Source: Augochlora pura (lineage: Eukaryota > Arthropoda > Insecta > Hymenoptera > Halictidae). Taken from it: a stretch of DNA of 64,000 nucleotides. Under the pieces are notes generated by a model, which was not told the origin of the DNA, made no database searches, and saw only the letters and a program-made list of their open reading frames with translations. Below, in pieces: positions 25,101-39,300 of the stretch. The stretch lies in assembly GCF_028453695.1 (NCBI RefSeq), contig NC_135774.1, positions 2,666,001 through 2,730,000 of the forward strand, given 5' to 3'. The position numbers and the translations under genes were made by a program. The first letter of the stretch is position 1; each line of letters begins with the position of its first letter.

Positions 25101-27340
25101 CCGCACGAATTCGGTCGATTCTTCATTGACTCCAACCGAAAGACGGCCCCGTGTCGCTCTCCAGGAGGTCTACGATACGTTTTATTGCCGCGGCGAGGGT
25201 ATTTCGGACCTCACGGATTATCAAACCGGCGAGGATATGCTCGAGCGCTATACATATATATATAATCGTGAAAGACAACAGTGCATCCGTTTAATGGGAC
25301 CCGCGGCTTCCTCTCTCCTTCTCTCTCCCGGTCTCTCCCTCTCTCCCCCCGCCCTCTCTCCTTTTTAAGGAGGATGACTGGCCAAGAACAAGGTACCGAT
25401 TAAACTTCTTCTCCACTCGAGAATCCACGTCGTGTACCGAAGGAACCAAAGCCAAAAAAAGAGACACAGGTATTCCAGAATCTTTTTTTCCTTTCCTCTT
25501 ACGGAGCCGTAACAAGAACGAAATTAATTTTCTTACCAAGCGTTTTCGCTCCGAGCGAATATCCACCGTGTCACGGCGTTGCTTATTACAGTCGACCGGA
25601 AATTTTGGCCGCCCGATCCTCCGGAAACTCGGACATTTTCTCGAGTTCACTGCCAGGCGCCTTCTTTTTGCCTGCGGTCACGAGAACGCGACAGATTTTT
25701 GGAAAAAGCCAAACTATCTCGCGAGTTTTCTGGCCGCGTTTTTTATCAATTATTTTCAAATGGGATTGCGCCGCTATTGAATTAAAAGATCGAAAGGAAG
25801 TCGAAAGTCGTTATCCTTTCACGTATTGTGAACGATGATATCCACAAAACTCGTTCCAGCCGTTCGGTTCCCGAGGCAGCCGGCGCACCGGTATTTTTAA
25901 TTGCGCCTACCGGGTTAAATGATGGCCGGTTGCAGCAGGTTGTGACGGGCATATTGCAACGGGGGACACAGTTTGTCCGGTGTACGGCGACCATAAAATA
26001 CGAAGCGGCAGGGTGTAGAGCGGGGTAAAAGCAATTTCTACGGTGGACGCAACGATGCAAAGCGTTTCGCCGAACGGACGACAAGTGCACCCGCATAATG
26101 GGCCGGTTTCTGCCCCCACCGGTGGCCACCGGATCGCCGGGCCCCGACCGGGAGTAACCGGGGCTCCTCCGCTCAATAAAACTCTTGGTTTTCGTGCTGG
26201 GACCGTGGTCCTTTGCTCTCCCGGTCGGCCCGGGGAGTCCGAGCCGGATTCCGAGCCCGTGGACGCCACGAAGAAAGACCAGTTAAGTTCTTTATTGACG
26301 GTGACACGAGCCGAATCAATTTCGTCGGTGGGTTCTCAGGTGACGCAACGTTACGGGCCTCGGCTCCCGAATCCTTTCGAGCCGAATGCCACGGAACGTT
26401 GCATCACGAAAGCTCCGTACAAAAAGGATATTTCATGAAAGGGGTGACAGAAAAATGAGTATCATAATTCCTGCCACATTGTCTTTCAGCTTGGGAATAA
26501 AAACGAAATTACTGTAGCACAAAAGTCTCTACTTTCACCATGGAACGCTGCCACAGGATTGCACAAACGAATTAAATAATACCAACGTGCAATATCTGTG
26601 ACGATGAAAATTTGTCACGGTGCGCAAAATCTGTAAAATGGTATTCGCAACCATCCTGTTGGACTGAATATTCTGCTGCGCGTCGCCGATCGAGGGCTGT
26701 CCACCCGGAGTAAGGTAAATCAGCCCGCGGGTAAATCTGTATCAAGAGAACGGAGGGACAGTTTAAGTCTCGCCGTAAATCAGCGATACGATCGAGGAAC
26801 ATGACGGAAGCTGGGCCCGCGCGAGCGATCGCCGAGAGATCGGCACGGGAGTCAATTAAATAAGAGAAAGTTTCGCGGGGAGATCTCGGCGGCCGGCATC
26901 GGCGGCTGCTAATTTTATCGGCCGTATCCGAGAGCGCGCCGCGATCCGAGAAATTTATGGGACCGGGCGAACGCGCGCGGAATAATCGTGGATCACGGGG
27001 CGGCGCAATAAAATCGAGACAAAGTATTTTGCGCGCGGGAAGGAAACGAACGAGCGAGGACGAAGCGCGGCGCTCGGTCGTTGGGAAAAGCGGAAAGAGG
27101 ATCGATTGTATCGGCGCTAATAGAGGCAGCATTCCTCCGAGCCGAGCGAGGATGGTTTCGTGCGGAGGTCGTAGCCGAAGGCGGATGCCCGGTGAAATTG
27201 TCCTCGGCCAAGGATATCTCGGTCTTTCGGCTAGCCTCGGCTCCACAAAGGGTACGTACGGGGCCCCGGTATTTGCGTTGGGTCCTGTAACTATCATCCC
27301 CGAGAGTACCTGGCCATTAAAGACAGGGGCCCAGACAACG

Positions 27341-27377
<37 letters not shown>

Positions 27378-30300
27378 GACCGGAGGGACGGGTGGTTGCG
27401 CGGGGTGGCAATTAGCAAGAACAATAGGGGCTCGGAGGCCCTTATTTCTGGGAAGTAGGTGGGTCCCTGGGTCCTGCCATTCCACGAGGGCCCCAGGTAT
27501 ATGTGTTTTAGGCCGCGGCCCGTGCCCCGGTTGTGTGCGTCGGGCAGCGTCGCGTCGGTGCGCAGGGCCTTGGCATTTCGGCGCTAGAAGGCAGGTTCCT
27601 CGTGTTTTCGAGAGAGCAGAACCAGTGATTAGCCCTACTTAACTCGGCTGCGTGGAGCGCGGCGCGGGCAAACCCGAGTAAAAGGCATCCTCCACCAATT
27701 ATATGCAATTGCCAAATTGCTTCAAATTACACGCGTGGACCCGCGGACCTTTTATGATAATCCTCGGCCTCGTTTCGCATCGGCGCGGCGCGACGTAAGG
27801 ACCACCTTTGATGATCGTTGCTGCGCCCGATTTTTTCGGCGGGATCCGATCGGGTAATTGGTCGAAAATGAATCGCGACCGATCCGGACCGGAACGTAAA
27901 CTCGTCCAATTTCGCGATCGGCGGCGAGTCGTTCGCGTCGGAGTCGTTCGCGTCGAGATCGCCGATCGGGGATGGAACGCCGGACGAAACGGGGGTTAAC
28001 CCGAGAATCCGAGTTTCTCCCGGCTCGTCCCGCGGGAAACCGTGCCGTTATCGCCGCAATCCCGATACCTGGAATACCGCGGGACACGCCGCCGGCCAAA
28101 GCAAACTCTCCGTCGAGAGCTTGTCACGCGCCGCGGAATAACGAGTCCTCGGGAGTCTTTGTTCTTCGTTCCGTGTGCGCCAAGCTGAAGCACAATTGAG
28201 CAACCGCGCGACGACAACCAGGCGCTTTGAACGAGCTCGCCTGTGCAAACAGTGGCACGGATCGCTTCGGCAAACCTCCGCGGCCGACGACGATTAATCT
28301 TGCCGGCCTCTGGATGCTCTTTGGACCTAAGTGGACGTTCTGCTGTGACACTATGAAAATCGGACGTATTATCCGGCCCCCGAGGCCGCGTGTGCCAAGA
28401 TGCGCGGTACATAGTAGGTAGCGAAAGTATGATTAGTTTAGCCGCTGTAGCTCTGTTGTAGGAGACTCGGAAAGTGATTATCCTTTTACGACTCTTTTCA
28501 TGTTAGACATATTCTGCTCGTTCTTTGAAAGTACGTACACTGATACCTGCTCAGGTAGAGTTTGCTGACAGAGCTTCGATTAGATTAGCTTACACAGCTC
28601 TTTCCTTATAGCCTTATAGCCTTTCTAGCCATTGGACACAGACTTTACGTTGCTAATAAATTACCTCCATTGAAATCTCTTGAATATATTTTTTTATTCG
28701 AGTAATTTTTGTCAGAGGTTTTTAGAGCTCGGCAGGTTCAGGGTTAAAGTCAACCAGAATCAATGAGAAAGAAGTCTAACGTTGTCATCGATTATATTCG
28801 TCGAGGACAGTTTCTAAAAGCCGTTCAGTTTTCCGGAACACCGAGCACTTAGCCGGGTCCTTCAGGTATCGCGGCGATCGACTCGAGCATTGACCAAAAT
28901 CTTGGCCGTGGATCGTCCTATGATTTACCGTAGGTAACAAAGAGCCTGCCGGCCACCCCGAAGGAAGTGCAGCTCAATCGTTCGGAACAGGTCCTCGTCT
29001 TTTGTGCGTCGGTGGAAGCGAAACCTTTCTCTCTCGGGTTTCAGGCGGCTTCCTACCGGTGCCCGACCGAACCTACCCGGCGCATCTACGGTTACGCCAA
29101 CATGATCCGCAGGTGAACCGGAGTCAATTAGGCAGTCCCGCGGGAAACGATTTCTTCTTTCTCTGTCTCCTGCGAGGAGAGAGTTTCAAGGGTAACTTTT
29201 TCAACAGCCTTCGCAAAATTGTAAAGCTTCGAGCACTGAAGCTAGCTGTACCTGCTTTTGGAGCATACAAATAATTAGCTACGCTCGTTTTTTTTCTGAG
29301 AAAAGAGACTTTGACGTTAAATATCTCAAGAATTGTGAGTTACAGGTAGGTGCAATATTTCTATAAAAAAAATGACTAGCTTTAGTATCGTGCAAAGGGC
29401 TGATCAAAGAGTTCTCGCAGACCTCTCTTCGTCGGTCTTGTAATCTTTCACGGGAGCGTACGAGTCTATCGTTCTTGCACGCGACTCTCCCGTCTCCATA
29501 TTTGTCGCGGCGGCTAATTATACAGGCATATCGTAGCCTAACAGACCTCGCCGCGGCGTTTACGTTGTAATCACCGCACGGTGTTTCCTTTGGAACCGCT
29601 TGGTCCGTGCTCGCGGGACCGTGTCGCGGGACCTCGACAGGCTCGGCAATCAATTGGAACAATCGGAAAACGTTGCGAGAACCCAGGCAAATTGCTGGTT
29701 ACGCCGTCTGTCTAATTGTGCCGGTAGCCAGTAAACACGTGATTTAAAGTATGTATCACCTCCAACGGTGGCTGATAGAGAGGCAGGCAGGCCGCGCGGT
29801 GAAAGCACACAGAAGCCTTGCTCCGCGTTACATTCGACGTTACGCCGCCGCCGCCGCCTTAACGAAACGCTTCGAATTAATCCCACGTTTTCTCGACACT
29901 TTGCCGAGCCTGCTAATAGCTTTTTTTAATTGCCCGCGCCGCGTCCGTGGAAATATTAATCATTTCCTTCTACACAACGATCCACGGGGAAATAATTGGA
30001 CCGTGTTAGCCGAGACGTCTCACTCGCTCGCTAATTAAAACCTCGTCGCTACTGAAAACTGGATTACCCTTGCGTAATCCCGCGTTGGAAGGCGCTTGTA
30101 CCGGGACAAATTAGCGTTCCATTAAAACACTTTGGGGTTTTCGACGAGCCTACTCGTCCCGGAGAGACAGCGATAATTTCTATCAGATTTTGATCCAAAC
30201 ATTATTTCATCTCACGGAAAAATCATTTTCAACTCATCAAAAATTCATTACGCTTAAAAATCTGTCTTAGGCGCGTTTCACGTGTTGCGAGGTTCGATTT

Positions 30301-33300
30301 TCTGTGCGCAACCGATTATAAATCACAGCAAATGGAAATAGCGTAGAAAGAAAAAAAACTGTACCGAGCTCTATCGAGGAAACCGGTGAACGGAATAAAC
30401 GGCCGAATAAAAATGCGATCGGCGAGGGGGGAGAAGCGGGGAGTCCCCGGATTGCAGTAATTTACGATTAGGCCACGGTTTTTCACGACGGAGACAACGA
30501 ACCAGGTTAATCACCGTCGGAGCAAAAAAAGAAAGCGACCGCGGTTCAGCCGTCGTCATAATTTCGCGTTCCCCCTGCGCCGCGTTCCGTCTCCCCACCC
30601 CCCTCTCTGCCGCCCCCCCTAATCCCCCCGCAGGCAATTTGCTTCACGCGGCACGTATGGTAAGGCGGGTTCGCGCGCGTGTGTGCGCGCGGCATCGGAG
30701 AGAGAGAGAGAGCCGCCGATTTTTTCCAGCCGTTTTCTTTTTTCTCCCCGGATCGGCACGGCCAGGTGAATACGCGACGAGCCGTGGCTTTCCGCGAACC
30801 GCCTGGAATCTCGGATAATCGCGGAACGGACCCCCGGTTCAGATCCCGGCGAGGAACGCTCCGCGAAATAATTTGTTATCGGCAAATAACGCCGATTTCC
30901 TGTTTGCTCGTTTAAACGGTTCGGTTTAACGACCATCGTTTCATTAATTCCGCCGGCGGTCGAACGCCGGCACGGAACTCGCGATCATCGACAGCTGCGC
31001 GCGAGTCCGTGGAACCCGCGCGAGTGTATCGGTGTTTAAGCGACGAAACGCCTCCGGCGCGGTAATTAATTAAACCGCTATGTTCCGTGTCCCCTAACGA
31101 CCGGCGGGTTATTAATTATTCCGATTACAGTCCAGTTTGTTAAGTATTTGTCGATCTAGGCGTGTAACACTGTGACTGTCGCGCCACACCCTCGAAGCTT
31201 TTAAGTAAAGCGTTCTATTTAATCAGATATCAATTACACGTGCTAAAGAAAATAAATTCAACGATCGCGCGGTCGACGAACAACAGGCGAGTCTGTCGCC
31301 GCGACGTTAAGGAACAATGGAATCTTGGAGAGCTCGATCGAGAACAGATCGATCGCGTTTCAGAGTCATAATGGCCGCGCGTCGGGAGGCGCGAAGGAAT
31401 TGTTTCGCGCAACGAGCACAGGTAGTTCGAGGAGGCGTTTATTTATAGAGGCGTCTCCTTGGAATCGTTGACATTGATTCCGGAAATCTGTCACGGCGTC
31501 GGCTATATATAGCGTCTCATTATAATTACAGCGGGGTAGGAATGTACTATTAGGCATAGCTAATGCCCAGCGCTCGTTCCGAGGAAAAAAGCTATCGGCG
31601 ACGAGGCTGAACGTACGCGCGGACCGATAATTGCTCAATCTCGGTCGCGTTATAATCTCGATTATGCAATCGACGCTCCCCGCGACTCGGAAGAGATCGT
31701 TGCCGGTCGTTTCGCGTAATAGCCACGATTCCGAAAAATCGAGATCTCCTGGCGCGGTCGATTTGAATAATTGCTCGATTGTATCGGGACGGTCCGAGCC
31801 GCCGCCATTCTTTCTGCTATTATCCGCCGATCGTTATCGACGAGTTCGCGGGCGAGCGCGTTAACTAAGAAACAAAGAGGATCCTCTAAATAATAACACT
31901 CCGCCGACGGAATGAAGTTAATTGGGCCGGTGCCACCCCACGAAACCGTGGCCGCGTCCCACCATAAATTTTTCATTAGCGATTTCAGCCGCGATGCCTC
32001 CGGTCAAGTGAAATAATTACCGAGCCCGACCGGCCGCTCGCCGATTATTATCGTCGGCACCGGCAAAAAACAGCCGCGACCGAGAACGCCGCAACGTAAA
32101 GTGCTCCGGAATACGTAATTGGAGACCGATCGATCGATCGATCGTACCGAGATCGAACTCGATACACCGGCCGATAAGTAATGACTCCGCGGGCAACGGG
32201 AAATCGTTTTGCGGACGCGAGTGCCTAACGATTCACTCTGACGAGGAAATTGTTGCCACGAGCTACGCGGCCGAACCAGCCGCCCTAATTTGGCGGCAAG
32301 TCGCTCGGTTGAAGGAAACAACGATCACGCGTGCCCGATGAGAAGAAGCGCGAGACCGTCGTTTCGTCCCGGCCGGAAAAAAGTTCGACGGTGAACCGTT
32401 GCGCTCGTTGCAGCTGCGATTCCGTCGCATGTATGTCTATATCTCGGTTCCAGTGTCCCCGGCGCTCATGAATATCCGCGAGGACGACGCGTTCGCTGCG
32501 GAGCCCGCGCAAGAAGAAGACCGGAGAAGAAGCTAGGCGGAAATGCGAACGGCAGAATCGATAGTCTGCGATAGTCGACGCGGAATCGTTGGTTCGAGAC
32601 TTGCGATGCGCTTCGCATGAGACTGTCGTTTATTATCGATCCTATCGGGTTCTCTGATAAAATTCTGGTCACTCGATTTTCTAGATTTTTATCCGATTGT
32701 GCAACATGTTACACGAACAACATTTCATTCGGATTATAATACGAGACGAGTTTTATTTGAAATTTCGCAGAAACATTATTCGACGAATTGATTCGAAATA
32801 TTTTTCGAATGAGATTTCACATCGCAATGTTATGCGAGTAACGCCCAGCTCTGGTAATTGGACGAAATGTATTAAATTTGTACGGCGTTTTCCGACGAAT
32901 TTCAAATGAGCCGCGAAGCAGCGATAGCGATCTCGGACAGCAAATAGCAGAGAGCTTCGAGAGAACCTGTTGCGTAATGACGCATGGTGATAGTAGGATC
33001 GCTACAATGCGTTACAATCTAGCCAACAGAGAGCTCCCTTCGAGTGCTAAAATAACGCGCGGACGGCTCCCAGCCTAATCGGAGCGTGTCGGCGGTCTCG
33101 GGTCGGGTTGAGCCGATATCGAAGATAAGGATTATCGAACGTTTACTGTCAATATTGATCCGAAACGATCGGAAACGCGTGACTGGCTCGGAACGGAGTC
33201 ACTTGGTTTACGGAAGTCCGTCGAACGATCAGCCTCGAGGGACCGGGATCGTGGTTCCGCTATAAACGACGATAGGACTATCGTTGCGCGAGCAATCACG

Positions 33301-36300
33301 CGCGTCGGACGCCGGCAAAAAGTGCTCCATGCCGAAGGAGGAAGCTTGGAGCGTGGCTAATTGATCGGGAACGAGCGTGCCGTTAATGGCGATCATCTGG
33401 AGTGTCGGAAGCGCGTGATTTCGATGCCAGCGGCAGCGTCCGTGGCCGTCGAGCATCCGAGATTTCGATACGCCTGCGAACGCGGGATATTATCGATGGA
33501 AATCGTCGATCCGGCTGCTCGACTTCCTGCGAGGTCCTGGCATAGGCCAGCCATCGTTTCGTCCGTTCGTTTCGAGGCCACCGTGACCCGCAGGTCGAGG
33601 ATGCGCCCGCAAATATTCGAATCGCGATACGAAGCGCAGAGACTACGCGCGGTTTACGGTTCTATTCATTGCTAATACAGCCACCCTCCTGCAACCACCA
33701 TCCGAAAACACGGTGCAAAAATTCCGACAGCCGTAATGCCATATTCTATTACAAACGTTCTGAAATAAAGCAAACTTTACTGGATACGTTTGCAGCGTTG
33801 TTTTCTCTTCGTTAATCAGCACGTACTGTCACCATTTACATAAATCGTTCCTCGTCTTATCGACGCTATTGTATCTACTACCAAAAAATGTTTCCACGCC
33901 GGGTGAGTGTCCCGGTCAGCCCGCAGCTTGAAAGGTTATCGTCTCGTACTCGACTGAGAACGACGCGCGCGTCAATTCCAGAGGTTAACACGGCTTCGCT
34001 GGAACACGGAACGGATCAGGTCGCGTTACAGGAGGGTCCGCTGTATCAAAAGCGAGACGCGCGCGTACACAACTGTATCGCTGTTGAGTCAGTCGTTCGA
34101 ATAACTCGTTGTTATCTCGACAGTACGATACGCGGCGCCTGTCCGCAGGAAACGAACCGTTCTCGCGAAAACGAGCGTCGAACGGGACAGAGCGCCGACT
34201 GCGTACCTGCGGTCATTGTCGTTAATATACGGTAATGGCCTAACAATTAAGTCCGGCGAGGCTCCCGCTATCGCGGCCGTTGTCGGCGGACCGATCGGGC
34301 CGATCGGCGAAAAGCCGAGCGCGCACGGGGATGCCAACGAACGGAGAGAGCCCACAAGTCCCAGCGTGAAACGGCAGCAGGCTGTGGCTCTCGTTCATTT
34401 GAATTCGACGCATCTCCGGCTGCACCGGCCGCATGCATGCCGCATGCGTGCGTGCCTGCACGCCGCATCATGGCGCATACGAAGCACCGGATTAACATAA
34501 CGCGCGCGCGCGCGAGCGAGGCGAGCGAGCAGCCGAGCGAGCGAGCGCTACCGACACTCGCGACACCCGCCCTATTCGAATGCTACGAATATAGCATGCC
34601 ACTGATTGATAGTCGATAGTAAATAGCAATGGCGAAACGATGGGGACGGGGGCCGGGGGGGGGGGGGGGGGGGGCGGGGGGGGGGGAGCCGGTGGGGCCG
34701 GTTATATGCGGCTCGCGGCGAAGAATCGCGCGACATTATCCGTCGACGCGCGCCGTCTTGCATTCGCGATGGAGGCGATTTCGTGATTATGACTTCTTAG
34801 GCGCCACCGCACCGGTCGCCGCGGCGTCGGCGTCCTTTCACGCCGGCCAATTCCCGGACCAATTCGTTCTTGCGAAAACAGAGGGAGGATCGGCGTAATC
34901 GAAAGACGGGGAGAGCCTTCGGCGCGGTTTCCTGTAACGCGGTCGAACGCATTCCACGGCGAGAACAGGAAGGATCAGGATCGATCGTGTCGCTTCGTTC
35001 AAGGCTTATCTGCTCCGGCGCGAGGAGCGACGGATTGAAACGTAGTCCGCGACGCCGCGTCACGGTACGCGTTGCATTTCTGATGAGGAATTATGGCCGT
35101 TTGGCGCCATCGATGACACAAAAAAAAAATAAAAGGTATAGAGGAGAGTCACAGTAGTAGTTGCCGTGGCGGCGGTTACGTGAACGTCTAGCGCGGCCGC
35201 GGAAACTTCGGCCACGCCTGAGGCGGACGTTGCGATACAGCCGATTGCATTTTCTTAGACGCGAGAAGGATTTTTCTCGGTTCGCCTATATCCTACATTT
35301 TACATCTACCTGTGCGACGAATCGGTCGGCAATTTATGAATTTTCCAATCACTGCAAATGAAAAGATACGCCACAATATTGATCTTTAAAAATTAGAGTA
35401 AAATTCTTATTGCTATATCTACCTAATACAAATCTCCGTAAATCCAACGTTGACGCATCTACGCATGTTCGAAATGCCGGGTATTCGCACACGATGGAAT
35501 TTAGCATTTTTGTGCGAATCCCCGATCGGAACGACGCGGGCTTCCGCGGGCCGCGGCGCACGGCTCGGCTCGGCTTGCACGCGCATGTGCATGTGCGTAC
35601 GCGCGTCGCCGCGCGTTCTCGCTAAGCCAGCACCGCAACCATTGTTGAATCACAACAAGTTCGATCGGACGGGACGAGCGTCCCAAGTAAAAGCGGGTTA
35701 TATTTGTCCCGCGGAGTCCCTATTTTTTCGAGCGACCGGACGCGTCCCGACTGCGGAATCGCGCGCGGCCGGGCAAAAATATTATCGCGCGGACGCGGGC
35801 CCGATCGGTCGCCGTTGGATCGCGATCCAGGGATAAGAGCCTTGTATCGGCGAGGGCTCGGCCCACGGATTAATCGAGATACTGGAAAAGTGAACGCCCG
35901 TGGCCATTCTGGAACGAGCCCCGGCACCAATCTGGCGAAAGTATCTCCGTCTACGCTGTCCTTCGTCCGCGATTTCGGATCTCGCGTGGCGGCCCCGCTT
36001 TGATTAATGCTCCTCTATACTTAATTAATAATGGAGGAGCCGGAGCTGACCGGAGGGCAAAGGAGGAACAAGCCGCGGCGAGGCGCAGGCGCAAGTGCAT
36101 GAGTTATCGTCCGCCCGTAAATAAACCTTCCGCGAATAAAACTTTCTCCTTGCCCGTTGACGTTCCCTGGATTTATGGCCCGCGGAACGCAAGCGCGCCG
36201 CTCCCAATTAATCGATCGTTATTTTTAAAGCGAATCGACGTTAATTGCGAGCACGCTCGTGTTCGAGTTCTCCTTCGCCGCCGTCGCCGCCCCCTCCTCC

Positions 36301-39300
36301 TCTCTCGCTCCGCCGTTTCCTCGCTCGTCCACTTCGTTTCTCGCGGTCTTTTTCGTCCTTCCGGCTCCGGGTGACTCGATCGAATTTAATTCAAGTATCC
36401 GATAGGAACGGCGACGGCGACGGCGGCGGCGAAGCGGCCGTAAATAACGCGCCGGGCCCCGATTCGGGTGCAGATAGCGCGACGCGTGGGTGGCGCGTAT
36501 GGAGCGCGAGGGCGCCAAGAAAAATCTCGTCACTTTTCGACGACGCGGTACGCGCACCGCTGCAACACGATGCACGTAACAATATCCGCCTCCCCGGCAC
36601 TTCCGTATACCAGATACCGCGGCGGCAGATAAACGCGGAAACCTTCGACAATTCACCTTTATAACGCTTTCCAATCGCGTAATTGGGTCTGTCATCGAGC
36701 TAGCCAGGATTCACCTAATCCGATAGGTAAATGTAGGCTGGTCTAGTTAGAGCACCGGTCTTTGTCTCGATAGGCCGGCGTATCGCACACCGGTGGGAGT
36801 GCTGACGCGTTGCTAAGGGAGCCGAAGCCGCGCGTCTCGACGTCGTTTACTTAATTAAAGTGAAAAACCGTGTTGTCTTATGGAGATGTCGCGGATCAGG
36901 TGCATTTTATGGTAATTTCCGGCCACCGCGGAAACGATTTCCAAAAAGTCCGGGAAAGGTGGGCGATCGTTCGACGGGAGGCTATCGAATCCGTCCTTCG
37001 CCTCGAATCGAAGGAGATCGAGGATCCGCGCCTCGCGTTACCGCGAGGATGGACGCGCGCGTCGTATTTGCGCCGCCTTGTACGAGCGCGAGACAAAGAG
37101 GCATAAACTCGTCATGCACGCATGCACATTCGTGTGGCCGACAGGCGCCACCGTGCCGGTCCTTGTGTTCGCCGACGACGTCTGTCCCGCGTGTGCGCGC
37201 GCGCCTGTACATAGGCGTGCAACCGCGTACAGACGTAACACCAGCTGCAACTCGGCCGAGTGTGAACACGCGGGCGGCCGTATGAGTGCCCCGTTCGTAC
37301 ACCCGTTGCGTTTGTCGGCGTCGGTCGTGCGCCCGCGCGCGCGCGCGCTCGCTCCGATGAGCTCGCATTTTTCGAGGCTCGTCGGAGCCGAACGAAGCCT
37401 GTGTGCCGCGCGGACACCAGCGTTTCTCGATTTTACGGTGGGAACGCTGCTCCGGAACGTTTACGACGGCGACCCATTTTTTTTTTCTTTCTTTCGCCCG
37501 GAGAAACAAGCTCGTCCCGTTGCATCCCCGGCCAAGTGGACGTCCTGCGAGCCATTCTTCATGCCCCGAATGCATTACTTATCGGACGGAGCGCGGTTAT
37601 CTCTGAGAAACAGAGGCTCCACTTCCCACCCCTCCAGACGGCTCTACCCTCTTGATACGCCGCGATAACTTAATTGTCGGCGTCTTTATGGAGATACTCG
37701 TTTCCATGCGGAATCTCGTGGAAACGAGCCTACGGTATCCTCAACTGACAAAATAGACTCATTGTAGAGTATATCGTTATTAAGATTGTGGATTTTATGG
37801 ACCAGCGACAACTGTGTTCACAAGAACGAACAACTTGGGAATAGAAGATACGATTATTAATCTTGGACCGCTCTAAGTTCGACGGTAATGTGAGAGGAAT
37901 TATTGCACCGTGGTATACAAAACGGTAGAAGCAAAGGGACACGTTTAACAATGCGAGTAGATTATTGCCAGCAATTAAGCATTTCCATTTTGCATTCCAA
38001 CGATTTCCAACTTAAGCTACTGTCGAGCGTCTATAAATTGGAGAGTCAAGCGCTCTGTCAACACAAGCGTCGAACCAAAAAATCTTGCAGTCGAGCTACT
38101 ATTTCAAGCAGCTGAATAAGTAAAAGCCCATTAAGCAATGGGATAAAGAGCTTCTATTAACTGAATTGCAGATTACCGGTCTTTATGCGGACCTTCATTT
38201 GCAAGCATAATTTTCTGAACACCGAGAAGTTGAAGGCGCGACTCCGAAGGATTTATTTCCCATCTTCAAATCCCGTGTAACTAAGATCTGCAGTTTAAGC
38301 TGCGGTTTGAGGTCGACTTCTACCAACTAGAGAGAAGCAAAATGAGGAAGAATCTCCAGCTGAAACAAGTGTACTTGAAGGGGTCGCGGAGATCTCTTGT
38401 GCTGCGAAGACCGTCTGCGACAAGCCATCGTTCGAAGTTCAGGCGATTGGATCGCAGGGATGGCAGGGGTGAAATCGATACGCGATTGGCACCGGAAAGG
38501 CGGCGCGCGGTTCGGCAGCTTTCGCTAAACTGACAATCCCTAGGCCGGGACCCGAGCCGAATGAGTCATATCGGTAGAATCGACCTCGCCGGTCTATAAA
38601 TATGCAGCCGGCGAACCGATCGAGAAGTATCACCATTCCGTAACTTGTTTGTATCGGAGCTCAGATAAGAGGCTGGAGCGACGGCGAACGCGGCGAGCGC
38701 GTGCGCGATCCGTTACGTAATTTTTAATGAACCTTTTGGAAAACACAATGCGACGGCTTGCGCAAAAATCGTGCCGCGATTACCGCTTCCACGGCGCGGA
38801 CAACAGGAATCGTTTCCCCGATATCGCAGGCGCTAGAGCTTCGCGATTCCGGGGAATCGCCGAGAACGGGCCCGGCTTTCGAATCTTCCGCGCGCAGAAG
38901 CTCGGCCTCTCGTTCTTCCTCGAACGAGAAGATTGACGTGGCCGCAGATAAACGGCCGGATTCGTCGGATGCGTCAGATTAACGGCTCTTCTCTCCGCGA
39001 TCGTCGGCCATCGAGCCGGCCCGAGCGGAGTAGGGGGAGGACATTTTTTTCCCGCGGCGAAGAATGCGATGTGTTCTGCCTCGTCCCAGAAACTATAACG
39101 CCCGCGAAATGGTTCCATGAATTCATCTCGGCTCGGCAACGGCGAACGCTTTCTGGATTCCGATAGCGAGCCGGGATTTTCGCGCTGCGAAAATTTCGCG
39201 GTCGAACGCGACCGAATATGGGCGAGGACCGATTTCATGGCAAGTTAATTGGGGGGGCGGAGAAATTGGTCACCACCCCGTGGTAAACCGGCCTATGGGG

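Noticed and set aside
26572..27411. 279-codon open frame on the minus strand
   Set aside because: It lies in the BAMBI intron, begins with a Ser-Leu run from a (GA)n repeat, shows no domain, and the opposite strand is equally open. High GC content explains it.
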